A stretch of DNA of 64,000 bases, taken from Glycomyces fuscus (GTDB lineage Bacteria > Actinomycetota > Actinomycetes > Streptosporangiales > Streptosporangiaceae). Both the position numbers and the translations under genes were made by a program. The stretch covers positions 1 through 64,000 of the forward strand of contig NYMS01000012.1 of NCBI GenBank assembly GCA_002529455.1. The letters are read 5' to 3'. The notes under the pieces are model-generated. The model made no database searches. It had not been told where the DNA came from and was given only the letters and a program-made list of their open reading frames with translations. Shown here in pieces: positions 28,377 to 37,780 of this stretch; within the stretch, counting starts at the first letter, position 1, and each line of letters starts with the position of its first letter.

Positions 28377-30125
28377 CTACGCGCGGCAGGCCTCGACGGC
28401 ACGGTCCACGACCTCGGCCAGGGCGACCTCCTCGCGGTCACCGGTGGCGCGGTCGCGCAGCTCCACCAGGCCGTCCTTGAGGCCGCGGCCGACGATGACG
28501 CCGGTCGGGATGCCCAGCAGCTCGGCGTCGGTGAACTTCACGCCGGGCGAGACCCCCTTGCGGTCGTCCACGAGGACGCGCAGGCCCCTGGCCTCCAGCT
28601 CCCGCGCGATCCGCAGCGCCTCCTCGACCTGCTCGCCCTTGCCGGTGCCGACGACGTGCACGTCGGCGGGCGCGACCTCGCGCGGCCAGACGATGCCCTT
28701 GTCGTCGTGGGCCTGCTCGACGACCGCGGCGACGGCGCGCGAGACGCCGATGCCGTAGGAGCCCATCGTGACCCGGCGGGGCTTGCCGTCGGGGCCCAGG
28801 GCGTCGACCTGGAAGGCGTCGGTGTACTTGCGGCCCAGCTGGAAGATGTGGCCGATCTCGATGCCGCGCGCGGTGTACAGCGTGCCCCTGCCGTCGGGCG
28901 AGGGGTCGCCGTCGCGCACCTCGGCGACGTCGATGGTGCCGTCCGGGACGAAGTCGCGGCCCGCGACCAGGCCGACGACGTGGTGGTCGGGCTCGTCCGC
29001 GCCGGTCACCCAGGAGGTGCCGGTGACCACCCGGGGGTCGACCAGGTAGCGGACCTTGTTGTCCAGCAGCGCGCGGGGGCCGATGTAGCCCTTGACCAGG
29101 AAGGGGTTGGCCGCGAAGTCGGCCTCCTCCAGGAGGGCGACCTCGGAGGGCTCCAGCGCCGCCTCCAGTCGCTTGAAGTCCACCTCGCGGTCGCCGGGCA
29201 GGCCGATGGCCAGCAGCTCCCACTCCCCGGCGCCGGGCGCGCGGGTCTTGACCAGGACGTTCTTGAGGGTGTCGGCCTCGCTGAAGTCGCGGCCCAGGCC
29301 GGCTCCGTTGAGGAAGTCCACCAGGGTCTGGATGGTGGCGGTGTCCGGGGTGTGGTGGACCGCGGCCTCGGGCAGTCCCTCGACGGGCAGCGCCTCGGGG
29401 GCCGGGACGGCCACCGCCTCGACGTTGGCGGCGTAGTCGGACTCCGTGCTGCGCACGAAGGTGTCCTCGCCGGTCGGGGCGACGGCCAGGAACTCCTCGG
29501 AGGCCGATCCGCCCATCGCGCCCGAGGTGGCCGACACGACCACGTACTCCAGACCCAGCCGGTCGAAGACGCGGATGTAGGCGGCGCGGTGCGCGGCGTA
29601 GGAGGCGCGCAGGCCCTCGTCGTCGATGTCGAAGGAGTAGGAGTCCTTCATGTGGAACTCGCGTCCGCGCAGCACGCCCGCGCGGGGGCGCGCCTCGTCG
29701 CGGAACTTCTCCTGGATCTGGTACAGGGTGACCGGGAAGTCCTTGTAGGAGGAGTACTCGCCCTTGACCAGGAGCGTGAACAGCTCCTCGTGGGTGGGGC
29801 CGAGCAGGTAGTCGGCGCCCTTGCGGTCCTTGAGGCGGAACAGGGTGTCGCCGTACTCGTCCCAGCGCCCGGTGGCCTCGTAGTACTCGCGGGGCAGCAG
29901 CGCGGGCAGGAGCACCTCCTGGGCGCCGATGGCGTCCATCTCCTCGCGCACGATCCGGGAGACGTTCTCCAGGACGATCCTGCCCAGGGGCAGCCAGGTG
30001 TAGACGCCGGGGGCGGCCCGGCGCACGAACCCGCCGCGGACGAGCAGCTTGTGGCTCGGCACCTCGGCGTCCGCCGGGTCCTCACGCAGGGTGCGCAGGA
30101 ACAGGGTCGACATCCGCAGTAGCAC
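28377..30125 (-). CDS. proS: Prolyl-tRNA synthetase (bacterial type)
   Basis: A 582-residue class II synthetase charging tRNA-Pro. Motif 1 around [18 protein letters not shown], motif 2 in [25 protein letters not shown] (in part) and motif 3 with [10 protein letters not shown] are visible; the editing (INS) domain lies between about 225 and 400 and the anticodon-binding domain is C-terminal. The GTG at 30125 is preceded by GAGGAG; the ATG four codons later (30113) is an alternative. Monocistronic appearance here. Confidence 0.96.
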   Translation of the reverse strand: MLLRMSTLFLRTLREDPADAEVPSHKLLVRGGFVRRAAPGVYTWLPLGRIVLENVSRIVREEMDAIGAQEVLLPALLPREYYEATGRWDEYGDTLFRLKDRKGADYLLGPTHEELFTLLVKGEYSSYKDFPVTLYQIQEKFRDEARPRAGVLRGREFHMKDSYSFDIDDEGLRASYAAHRAAYIRVFDRLGLEYVVVSATSGAMGGSASEEFLAVAPTGEDTFVRSTESDYAANVEAVAVPAPEALPVEGLPEAAVHHTPDTATIQTLVDFLNGAGLGRDFSEADTLKNVLVKTRAPGAGEWELLAIGLPGDREVDFKRLEAALEPSEVALLEEADFAANPFLVKGYIGPRALLDNKVRYLVDPRVVTGTSWVTGADEPDHHVVGLVAGRDFVPDGTIDVAEVRDGDPSPDGRGTLYTARGIEIGHIFQLGRKYTDAFQVDALGPDGKPRRVTMGSYGIGVSRAVAAVVEQAHDDKGIVWPREVAPADVHVVGTGKGEQVEEALRIARELEARGLRVLVDDRKGVSPGVKFTDAELLGIPTGVIVGRGLKDGLVELRDRATGDREEVALAEVVDRAVEACRA

Positions 30126-30275
30126 GGCCACTCCTCGAGGGATACGCAAAGAAACCTGTCATGCCGGGGAGGACCCCGGCGACCAAAGAAGACTTGGGAT
30201 CCCCAGGCTAGCGCCACCGAAGGCGCGCTCGCGCGGACCTGTGCGTAGTCTTGGGGCCGACGAACGGAGGCGGAA

Positions 30276-31124
30276 GTGGGCAGACGCGGCGCGCGGGAGC
30301 GACCCGGTCCGGAACCCGGCGGGGACTCGGGCACGGAGCTGCTCGCCGACGCCGACCGGCCCGACTCGTGGTTCCTGGTCGTGGACGGCACGCCCCAGTC
30401 CCACGTGGACCTGGCCGACCCGTCCTACCTGGACTTCTCCTACATGCGCCGCATCGCGCACGCGGCCGACCTCGTGGCGCCGCCGGAGGAGCCGGTGGAC
30501 GCCCTGCACCTGGGCGCGGGCGCGCTGACCCTGGCCCGCTACGTGGCGCACACCCGCCCCGGGTCGCGGCAGCGCGCGGTGGACGTGGACGCGCCCCTGG
30601 TCGAGATGGTGCGCAGGCGCCTGCCCTGGGACCGCAGGGCACAGCTGCGCGTGGGCATCGGCGACGCCCGGGAGTGGATCCGCGCCCGGCACGCCGACAG
30701 CGCGGACCTGGTGGTCAGCGACGTGTTCGCGGGCGCGCGCACCCCGGCCCGGCTGACGTCGGCGGAGTTCTACGCCGAGTTGGCGCGCGTCCTGCGGCCG
30801 ACCGGGATGCTGGTGGTCAACATCGGCGACGGCGGGGGGCTGGCCCACACCCGGAGCCAGGTGGCGACCGCCCGGACGGCCCTGCCGCACACGGCGCTGT
30901 CCGCCGCGCCGGGCGTGCTGCGCGGACGCAGGTTCGGCAACCTCGTCCTGACCGCCTCGCACCGCCCCCTGCCCGTCGAGGAGCTGGGCCGCCGCGCGCA
31001 CCGCGACCCGGAGATGGCCCGCCTGCTGGAGGGCGAGGAGCTGGACCGCTTCGTCTCGGGCCGCTCCCCCGTCCGCGACGCCGACGCCGTCGACTCCCCG
31101 GCCCCGCCGGACGGCGTCTTCTGA
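30276..31124 (+). CDS. Spermidine-synthase-like SAM-dependent methyltransferase fold protein
   Basis: A 282-residue protein with a Rossmann methyltransferase core: ALHLGAGALTLARYVAH is motif I, RAVDVDAPLVEMVRRRLP motif II, and DLVVSDVFAG the motif IV aspartate. The fold is that of spermidine synthases, but the polyamine-site residues are not evident, and many actinobacterial members have unknown substrates. The GTG start follows GGAGG. Divergent from proS. Confidence 0.8.
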   Translation: MGRRGARERPGPEPGGDSGTELLADADRPDSWFLVVDGTPQSHVDLADPSYLDFSYMRRIAHAADLVAPPEEPVDALHLGAGALTLARYVAHTRPGSRQRAVDVDAPLVEMVRRRLPWDRRAQLRVGIGDAREWIRARHADSADLVVSDVFAGARTPARLTSAEFYAELARVLRPTGMLVVNIGDGGGLAHTRSQVATARTALPHTALSAAPGVLRGRRFGNLVLTASHRPLPVEELGRRAHRDPEMARLLEGEELDRFVSGRSPVRDADAVDSPAPPDGVF

Positions 31125-31300
31125 CCGGAGCGGGGTGCCCGGGAAACCCCGGCCGTGCGCCCGTAGGACTGTCAGCGGCGGTGCCCAGCAGAGGGTCGGC
31201 CCCTCCTCCGCCAAGACCACGGCCCTCGGGGCGAACCACCACGGAACCCTCCACCCCGCCCCTTCGAGGGCGCCGGTACAGGGAACGCAGGAAAAGTCCC

Positions 31301-31319
31301 ACCAAAGCCCTATTTTGGT
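31301..31319 (+). promoter_or_regulatory. Palindrome at the pentapeptide-protein start
   Basis: ACCAAA and TTTGGT form perfect 6-base arms around 7 bases, ending three bases before the ATG at 31323. TATTTT inside it could be a -10 element of a leaderless transcript; no good -35 was seen. Confidence 0.4.
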
Positions 31320-31322
31320 CCC

Positions 31323-32558
31323 ATGCGCGTCTCCCCCAGGACCTCCACACCCGGCACACGCACGGAGCTCCACCGCTCCGCTCCTCCCCGGCTTTGGCCG
31401 CACATCCTGGGCGCGTGGGCCGCCACGGCAGCCGGGGTGTCGCTGCTGGGCGTCGGCGTCCTGTGGTTCCTGGACTTTCCGACGATCGACCGCCCCGAAC
31501 GCATCGCGGTGTCCGCGCTGGACGCCATCGCCACCCGGGCGTTCGCCGTCGTGGCGGGGCTGAGCGGTATCGCCCTGCTGGTGATCGCCTACCACCGCCA
31601 GCGCAACAACAACCTGGAGAACCTGCGCGCGCAGAAGGCGGCCGAGCGCGAGGACATCAAGCTCTTCAACGACCGCTTCACCGCGGCCTACACCGAACTC
31701 GGCGACGAGCACGCCGCGGTTCGGTTGGGCGCCGTCCACGCACTGGCACACCTGGCCGACGACGCGCCGAACCGGGCGCTCCGCCAGACCTGCATCGACG
31801 TCCTGTGCGCCTACGTCCGCATGCCCTACGCCCCCGAGCCGGCACACTACGAGGAGACCGGCCCGCAGACGGAGGAGCACCATGCGCGGCTGCTGGAGTA
31901 CGCCTCCTTCCGGGAGGTGCGGCACAGCATCCTGCGCGTGGTCAGCAACCGCCTGAGCGACCCGGACAGCCCGTGGCAGGGCCACAGGTTCGACTTCACC
32001 GGCGCCGTCTTCGACGGCGGGCACTTCCGCAGGATGAACTTCACCTCGGGCCACCTGAACTTCAACGAGGCGCGCTTCAACAGCGGTGAGGTGGACTTCC
32101 GGTACTCACGCCTGGGCCGCGCCACCGTCTCCTTCCGCCGCGCCGGTTTCAACGGCGGAACCGTCAACTTCCGGCACGTGGAGTTCTCCGGGGAACGCAA
32201 CGAGGAGTCCTGGGACTGGACGGACGACCCGGACGCCGTACGCCTTCGTGGCACGCACGCGGACTTCGCCAGGGCGCGGTTCGACGGGGCCGAGGTGTTG
32301 TTCCACGACGCCCGCTTCGCTGAGACCGGCGCGAGCTTCTACCGGGCGGTGTTCGCCTCGGGGCGGGTGGACTTCTCCGGGAGCGGTGACGAGGAGGCGT
32401 CCGGGACTCCCCCGTTCGGGCTCCTGGAAGCCGCGGCCGAGGGCACTCCCGGAACCGTGGCCCTGCCGCGCGCGTGGACCCCGGCGGAGGGCGGCGACCA
32501 CGGCTCCGCCTACTCCCCCGGGAGTAGACCGCCGCCGCAAAACCCTCCCCAGGGGTGA
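31323..32558 (+). CDS. Membrane-anchored pentapeptide-repeat-like protein
   Basis: A 411-residue protein. Two hydrophobic segments near residues 27-50 and 70-90 anchor it in the membrane; a charged helical stretch (HRQRNNNLENLRAQKAAERED) follows. Residues about 220-350 are degenerate pentapeptide repeats with Phe in the central position every fifth residue (FDFTGAVFDGGHFRRMNFTSG and similar), which should form a right-handed beta-helix. The C-terminal 50 residues are Gly/Pro-rich. Such proteins occur widely in actinobacteria with unknown role, possibly as scaffolds. No ribosome binding site is obvious, so it may be leaderless. Confidence 0.75.
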   Translation: MRVSPRTSTPGTRTELHRSAPPRLWPHILGAWAATAAGVSLLGVGVLWFLDFPTIDRPERIAVSALDAIATRAFAVVAGLSGIALLVIAYHRQRNNNLENLRAQKAAEREDIKLFNDRFTAAYTELGDEHAAVRLGAVHALAHLADDAPNRALRQTCIDVLCAYVRMPYAPEPAHYEETGPQTEEHHARLLEYASFREVRHSILRVVSNRLSDPDSPWQGHRFDFTGAVFDGGHFRRMNFTSGHLNFNEARFNSGEVDFRYSRLGRATVSFRRAGFNGGTVNFRHVEFSGERNEESWDWTDDPDAVRLRGTHADFARARFDGAEVLFHDARFAETGASFYRAVFASGRVDFSGSGDEEASGTPPFGLLEAAAEGTPGTVALPRAWTPAEGGDHGSAYSPGSRPPPQNPPQG

Positions 32559-32595
32559 CGCGCGCCCCCGAGGGGCTCCCCGTACTGTCGGGGCT

Positions 32596-33825
32596 GTGGC
32601 AGCACTACCTCCGCGTCCCACACGCGCCGACGCCTGGATCACCCTGGTCCTGCTGTTCCTGTCCCTGGGCAGCACCCTCGTGGTCGGGCTGGTCGACCCG
32701 GCGCCGGTGTACAACGACCCCTGGCCGTGGGGGTACGCGCTCATCGTGGCCGCCTGCCTGCCGGTCCTGTGGCGGACCGCGTGGCCGTGCGCCACCGGGC
32801 TGCTCTCGGTCGCCGCCTCGACCTCGTACTACCCCCTGGGCTTCCCCGACGGCCTGGTCATGCTGTGCACCGCCGTCATGCTCTACACCCTGGTCCGGCG
32901 GGGCTACCGGAAGTTCGGGTGGGCGCTGGGCATCAGCCAGTTCCTCGTCGTCAACGCCTACGAGATCGCCCTGGTCGGGTCCTTCCGCCCCGAGGCGGTC
33001 GGCCTCGTCGCCTGGGTCGTGGTCCTGCTGTGCGCGGGCGAGGTCGTGCGCTGGCGGCACGAGTACCTGCGGGCCGACCGCGAGCGCGAGGCCGAGAGCA
33101 CCCGCACGCGGGAGGAGGAGCTGCTGCGCCGGGCCTCCGAGGAACGCGTCCGGCTGGCCCGGGACGTGCACGACACGGTCGCGCACAACATCTCCCTCAT
33201 CAACGTGCAGGCGGGCACCGCCCTGTACCTGATGGAGACCGAGCCGCAGCGGGCCGCGGAGGCGCTGGCCACCATCAAGCAGACCAGCAAGGACACCCTG
33301 ACCGAGCTGCGCGGCATGCTCGGCGTGCTGCGCGCCGTGGACGAGGCCGCGCCGAGGTCCCCGGTCCCCGGGCTGGACCGCGTGGAGGAGCTGGCCGAGG
33401 GCACCCGCGGCGCGGGGGTCGACGTGGCCGTGGAGGTCGGCGGCGTGCCCGGGCACCTGCCCGTGAGCACCGACTCCGCCGCCTACCGCACGGTCCAGGA
33501 GGCGCTGACGAACGTGGTCCGCCACTCCGGGGCCTCCTCGGCGCGGGTGGGGATCGAGCACGGCGCGTCCTTCCTGGTCGTGGAGGTGACCGACGACGGC
33601 GCCGGGACCCTCGGACCTCCGGTGCCGGGCAACGGCATCACGGGGATGCGCGAACGCGCCGCCCTGGTGGGCGGCACGGTGGACGCGGGCCCCCTCCGGG
33701 GTGGAGGATTCCGGGTGCGCGCCCGGTTCCCGCTCGACGGCGCCGGGGCCGCTCCCCGGCACGGGACGGGCTCCGGTGCCCCGGCCGCCGCGTCCCCCGA
33801 CACCGACGAAACGAGGCCCCGTTGA
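32596..33825 (+). CDS. Two-component sensor histidine kinase (HisKA_3 type)
   Basis: A 409-residue kinase. Four to five membrane segments span about residues 13-150 with little periplasmic domain. The dimerisation/phosphoacceptor helix has H192 in ARDVHDTVAHN; the ATPase domain shows the N box (QEALTNVVRHS), G1 (DDGAG) and G2 (GNGITGMRERA). This is the NarX/DesK-like class usually paired with LuxR-type regulators. GTG start. Its stop overlaps the TTG start of the response regulator. A short intramembrane sensor like this usually responds to envelope or membrane conditions. Confidence 0.92.
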   Translation: MAALPPRPTRADAWITLVLLFLSLGSTLVVGLVDPAPVYNDPWPWGYALIVAACLPVLWRTAWPCATGLLSVAASTSYYPLGFPDGLVMLCTAVMLYTLVRRGYRKFGWALGISQFLVVNAYEIALVGSFRPEAVGLVAWVVVLLCAGEVVRWRHEYLRADREREAESTRTREEELLRRASEERVRLARDVHDTVAHNISLINVQAGTALYLMETEPQRAAEALATIKQTSKDTLTELRGMLGVLRAVDEAAPRSPVPGLDRVEELAEGTRGAGVDVAVEVGGVPGHLPVSTDSAAYRTVQEALTNVVRHSGASSARVGIEHGASFLVVEVTDDGAGTLGPPVPGNGITGMRERAALVGGTVDAGPLRGGGFRVRARFPLDGAGAAPRHGTGSGAPAAASPDTDETRPR

Positions 33826-34490
33826 TCCGGGTACTGCTCGCGGACGACCAGGCCCTGGTACGCGCGGGGTTCCGCGCGCTGCTGGACAGCGCTCCCGACA
33901 TCGAGGTGGTCGCCGAGGCCGCCGACGGCGAGGAGGCCGTCCGCCTGGCCCGCGCCGAACTCCCGGACGTGGTCCTCATGGACATCCGCATGCCCGGCGT
34001 GGACGGCCTGGCCGCCGCCGAGCGCATCCTGGCCGACCCCGGCCTGGGGGCGACGCGGGTCGTCATCCTCACCACGTTCGACCTGGACGAGTACATCTTC
34101 GAGGCGCTGCGCGCGGGGGCCAGCGGCTTCCTGGTCAAGGACACCGAGCCCCAGGACCTGCTGCGGGCGGTGCGGGTGGTGCACGGCGGCGAGGCGCTGC
34201 TGTCGCCGGGGATCACCCGGCGGCTGATCGCCGACTACGCGCGCCGCCCGCCGGGCGTTCCCGACCCCTCGGCCCGGCTGAACGGGCTCACCGAGCGCGA
34301 GCGCGAGGTGGTCGCCCTGGTCGGCGGCGGCCTGTCCAACGAGGAGATCGCCGCCCACCTGGTGCTCAGTCCGGCCACCGCCAAGACCCACGTGAGCCGG
34401 GCCATGGTCAAGCTGGGGGTGCGCGACCGCGCCCAACTGGTCGTCATCGCCTACGAGACAGCCCTGGTCACCCCGAAGTGGAGCCGGTGA
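33822..34490 (+). CDS. NarL/LuxR-family response regulator
   Basis: A 222-residue regulator. The receiver has the acidic pair in LLADDQ, phosphoacceptor D54 in VVLMDIRMPG and the conserved Lys in FLVKDTEP. The C-terminal LuxR helix-turn-helix is LTEREREVVALVGGGLSNEEIAAHL with ATAKTHVSRAMVKLGVRDR. The start is TTG overlapping the kinase stop (TTGA), with GAGG upstream. Because the cyd-like genes begin 226 bp downstream on the same strand, it may control them; that is inference. Confidence 0.93.
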   Translation: MIRVLLADDQALVRAGFRALLDSAPDIEVVAEAADGEEAVRLARAELPDVVLMDIRMPGVDGLAAAERILADPGLGATRVVILTTFDLDEYIFEALRAGASGFLVKDTEPQDLLRAVRVVHGGEALLSPGITRRLIADYARRPPGVPDPSARLNGLTEREREVVALVGGGLSNEEIAAHLVLSPATAKTHVSRAMVKLGVRDRAQLVVIAYETALVTPKWSR

Positions 34491-34716
34491 GGCCGGACCG
34501 CGGGCGCGCGCCGGGGCCGGGCCGCACGCGTGCCGGGCGGCTCCCGGGGCCGTCTCGGGGACGCCTCGGGGGCGTCCCGTACGCCCGCCGGAGTACCTCC
34601 CCCGCCTCCCCTACGCCCGGGGAGGGCCGCGAGGAGTCCCCGCCGGGACGATGTGCCCGCCCCCTCCGCAGTCGGATGCTTGAGCGCGTTCCCACCGCCG
34701 AACGCGAGGCCCGACG

Positions 34717-35985
34717 ATGTTCGAAGACCCCCTGCTCCTGGCGCGGCTCCAGTTCGCGCTGACCGCCGCCACCCACTACATGTTCGTGGCCCTGACCCTC
34801 GGCCTGGCCCCCTACGTCCTCACCACCCAGCTGGTCGCCACCCTGCGCGGCGACCGCTCCCGGATGACGGCCGTGCGGTTCTGGGGCGGCCTGTACCTGG
34901 TCAACTACGGGATGGGGATCCTGTCCGGCCTGGTGATGGAACTCCAGCTCGCGCTGAACTGGAGCGGTCTGCACGCGATGTTCGGCTACACCTTCGCCGC
35001 GCCCCTGGCGCTGGAGACGATGACGGCGTTCTTCGTCGAGTCCACGTTCCTGGGACTGTGGATCTTCGGCTGGGACCGCATGGGCCGGTGGGCGCACCTG
35101 GCCTGCTTCGCCGTGGTCACCGCGACGGCGTACGCCTCGGCGTGGTGGGTGCTGGTCTCCAACGGGTTCCTGCGCAACCCCGTGGGCTTCGAGGTGGTCG
35201 ACGGGGTGGCACACCTGACCGACCCCGTCGCGCTGATGACCAACCCGGCGGCCGTGACGGCCTTCGGGCACATCGTCACCGGCTCCCTGCTGGTCGGCGC
35301 CCTGGTCGTCGCCGCGACCAGCGCCTACCACATCGTCCGGCGCGACGACGCGCACGGCGTCTTCCGGCGGGGCATCCGCTACGCGACGCTGGTCCTGTGC
35401 GTCGTACCGGTACCCGTGGCGGCCTTCGGCGGTGTGCAGTTCGGGCTGTTCGGCCAGGACCCGCCCACGAGCGGCCTGACCCACACCGCGGAGGAGATCG
35501 CGGCGATCGCGGCGGCGAACCCGGGCGGGCCCCTCCTGGACGCGGCCAACACGGCCGGCGACCTGGTGATGGTGACGGCGTGGTCGCTGATGTTCCTCCT
35601 GGGCCCGGTCCTGCTGCTGGCCTGGCCCCTCGGCGGACTCGACCGCTGGAGGTGGTTCCTCGCGCCGCTCGTGGTGACGCCGTTCCTGCCCTACCTGGCC
35701 AGTGTCGGCGGCTGGGTATTCCGGGAGACCAACCGCCAGCCCTGGACGGTCGTGCACCACCTGACCACCGCCGACGCGGTGACCCCCATGTCCCCGGCCG
35801 CGGCCGCGGCCTCCTTCGGCTTCTTCACCGCCGCCTTCGCGGCCCTGGCCTCCGTCACCTACTGGCTCCTGGTGCGCTACGCGCGGCGCGGCCCCGGGGG
35901 CGGTCCGCTGGCCGAGCAGCGCACGCCGCGCCCCGACGGTCCCGCGGAGCCCCGCGAACCCGCCGCCCCCGTCCACACGTACTGA
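34717..35985 (+). CDS. Cytochrome bd-type oxidase subunit I, short divergent form
   Basis: A 422-residue CydA-family protein, about 80-100 residues shorter than classical CydA because the quinol (Q) loop is reduced. Retained: H20 in the first helix (LQFALTAATHYMFV), the two glutamates in LETMTAFFVESTFLGLWIFGW, the histidine in AFGHIVTGS, and RQPW, although the usual GRQPW reads TNRQPW. These suggest that heme ligands and proton path are largely kept. It should be a membrane terminal oxidase or a related quinol-dependent reductase. The ATG has no strong ribosome binding site. Followed 18 bp later by the cydB-like gene. Confidence 0.85.
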   Translation: MFEDPLLLARLQFALTAATHYMFVALTLGLAPYVLTTQLVATLRGDRSRMTAVRFWGGLYLVNYGMGILSGLVMELQLALNWSGLHAMFGYTFAAPLALETMTAFFVESTFLGLWIFGWDRMGRWAHLACFAVVTATAYASAWWVLVSNGFLRNPVGFEVVDGVAHLTDPVALMTNPAAVTAFGHIVTGSLLVGALVVAATSAYHIVRRDDAHGVFRRGIRYATLVLCVVPVPVAAFGGVQFGLFGQDPPTSGLTHTAEEIAAIAAANPGGPLLDAANTAGDLVMVTAWSLMFLLGPVLLLAWPLGGLDRWRWFLAPLVVTPFLPYLASVGGWVFRETNRQPWTVVHHLTTADAVTPMSPAAAAASFGFFTAAFAALASVTYWLLVRYARRGPGGGPLAEQRTPRPDGPAEPREPAAPVHTY

Positions 35986-36003
35986 GCCCGGAAGGCCGCA
36001 GCC

Positions 36004-36924
36004 ATGGACCTCCTCTCCTCCGCACTCCTCGCCCTGCTCGTCGTGGGCTACCTCGTCCTGGCGGGCTCCGACATCGGCCTGGGCATGCTGATGCCGCACC
36101 TGGCGCGCGGGCCCGAACAGCGCCGCCGCGTGGTCGCCGCCGTCGCCCCCTACTTCCTGGCCTCGGAGGTGTGGCTGGTCGCGGCGGTCGGGGTCCTGGC
36201 GGGCCTGTTCCCCGCCTTGGAGCACCACGCGGTCGCCGAACTGCGGCCCGTGCCCGCCGTCCTGCTGGCCGGGTGGCTGGCCCGGGACGCGGGGCTGTGG
36301 CTGCGCGCCCGCGTGGACGGCGACCGCTGGCGGCTGGCCTGCGACTGCGCACTCGTCGCGGGCAGCTGGACCCTGGCCGCCGCGTGGGGCCTGGTGGTGG
36401 CGGGCCTGCTCGCGGGCGGGCTCGCCGCGAGCGCGTTCACGCCTGTCTGCGCGGTCGCCGTCACGGCCCTGTTCGCGCTGCGCGGCGCCGCCTTCGGGGC
36501 CGAGCGGCTGGTCGGCCCGGCGGAGTCCGAGAGCGCGGACGTCGCCGCCCGGGACACGCGCCTGCTGGCGCGCGTCGCCCTGGGGGCGGTGGCGCTGGCG
36601 GCCGTGTCGGCGGCGCTGCCCGGCGGTCCGGACCTGTCCCCCGGGCCCGCGGCCGTCCTGACCGCGGTGCTGCTGGCGGCCCTGGCGGCGACGAGCGGCC
36701 TGGCGGGTCCGATGCTGTCGCGGCACACGTCGGCGGTGGCGATCGCGGTCCCCGGCGCCCTGGTCGCGCTGGCGGCGCAGCTGCCCTCGGCGCCCATCCC
36801 CTCCACGACCGCGGTGTTCGTGTGGACGACGCTGGTCCCCGTCATTCCGGTCATGCTCGTCGGCCAGGTTTGGCTCTACCGAATGACACGCCGTCCGGCG
36901 GTCGCGCCGACCTTCTTCGCCTGA
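36004..36924 (+). CDS. Cytochrome bd-type oxidase subunit II-like membrane protein
   Basis: A 306-residue protein with eight to nine hydrophobic segments. The N terminus LLVVGYLVLAGSDIGLGMLMPHL matches the first helix of CydB (Y-x-x-L-x-G-x-D-x-G-x-G). The rest is diverged and Ala/Leu-rich, and it is shorter than usual CydB (330-380). Placement 18 bp behind the subunit I gene supports the assignment. Together they form an alternative, possibly oxygen-scavenging or stress-related oxidase; the main cyd operon may lie elsewhere. Confidence 0.8.
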   Translation: MDLLSSALLALLVVGYLVLAGSDIGLGMLMPHLARGPEQRRRVVAAVAPYFLASEVWLVAAVGVLAGLFPALEHHAVAELRPVPAVLLAGWLARDAGLWLRARVDGDRWRLACDCALVAGSWTLAAAWGLVVAGLLAGGLAASAFTPVCAVAVTALFALRGAAFGAERLVGPAESESADVAARDTRLLARVALGAVALAAVSAALPGGPDLSPGPAAVLTAVLLAALAATSGLAGPMLSRHTSAVAIAVPGALVALAAQLPSAPIPSTTAVFVWTTLVPVIPVMLVGQVWLYRMTRRPAVAPTFFA

Positions 36925-37141
36925 TTCCGGCCGGGAACTCCGCGCAGGTCAGCACGGAGCCGGCGCTCGGCGAAGGCCGCCGAGCGCACCGGGCGCCGGC
37001 GGCTCCGGAAGCCCTCCCCCGGTTGGGGGTCCCGGCGAACGGGCACGGTCCCCTGCGGGAAACGCGCCCGTGACGCCCCCTCCCACCGGGGGAGGCCCGG
37101 CGTGATCGCGCACGGGCGCTGACGAACCCCCTGGAGGGCCT

Positions 37142-37255
37142 GTGACTCACCAGATGACCACAACCCCCGACCTGCGCGGATGCAGCTGCGGTTCGGGCTG
37201 CGGCTGCGGCTGCCAGAGCGGCGGCTCCTGCAGCTGCGGCGGAAGCTGCGGCTAG
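37142..37255 (+). CDS. Cysteine-rich 37-residue peptide, metallothionein-like
   Basis: A small gene below usual length cut-offs. The GTG start is preceded by GGAGG four bases upstream. The product starts MTHQMTTTPDLRG and then has eight cysteines (14, 16, 20, 22, 24, 30, 32, 36) in the last 24 residues, all other residues there being Gly, Ser and one Gln. The CxC and CxxxC spacings are like metallothioneins, so Zn or Cu(I) binding is the simplest idea; a modified-peptide precursor is the alternative. It lies 217 bp downstream of the cydB-like gene on the same strand. No family was recognised. Confidence 0.7.
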   Translation: MTHQMTTTPDLRGCSCGSGCGCGCQSGGSCSCGGSCG

Positions 37256-37432
37256 CGGGTCCCCGAGTACGGAGGAAGACCCCGTCTCCCCCTTTTCGCG
37301 GGCCGCTCCTCCCCGGGCGGCCCGCCCCCTTCTTCCCCGCCCCGCCCCCGCGTGTCACGACAAAGGGCGACGCCGGGTATACGCTGTGTTACCACGTGAG
37401 GCTGCGTATCCACGCGGTGGGGGAGATCAGCG

Positions 37433-37780
37433 ATGTCGCCGTTCACCAGACCAGCGTCGGGGAGGGGCCACCTCTCCGAGCACGCGAGACTGCTCCAGTG
37501 CGTTCTGGGGATCAGGGAGCGCTCGGCGCGCGCGGTCCCCTGGGAACCGGACACGGTCGGCATCCCGCCCTCGGGCCCGTCCAACGCCCTGGCCCGGATC
37601 AACGACGTCGCCTTCTACGCGAACGCGCGCGACGAGGTGTCCGCCCTGGCCGGGATCTGCGTGGATCTGCTGCACCTGCACGCCCCCGAGGAGGAGGGCG
37701 GGGGCGGTGGCCGCTGCCGGGGGTGCCGCCTGGCCTGGCCGTGCCCCACCTTCACCGAGCTCTGCCGCCTTCTCGCCTAG
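37433..37780 (+). CDS. Small actinobacterial protein with C-terminal CxxC/WPCPT motif
   Basis: A 115-residue protein. The ATG follows GGGGGAGA. The C-terminal CRGCRLAWPCPTFTELC carries four cysteines in the CxxC...WPCPT arrangement found at the end of many small actinobacterial proteins, probably a zinc or redox site. The N-terminal part (HARLLQCVLGIRERSARAVPWEP) is helical and has no known domain. It lies 177 bp after the cysteine-rich peptide, same strand, and could share its control. Function unknown. Confidence 0.7.
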   Translation: MSPFTRPASGRGHLSEHARLLQCVLGIRERSARAVPWEPDTVGIPPSGPSNALARINDVAFYANARDEVSALAGICVDLLHLHAPEEEGGGGGRCRGCRLAWPCPTFTELCRLLA

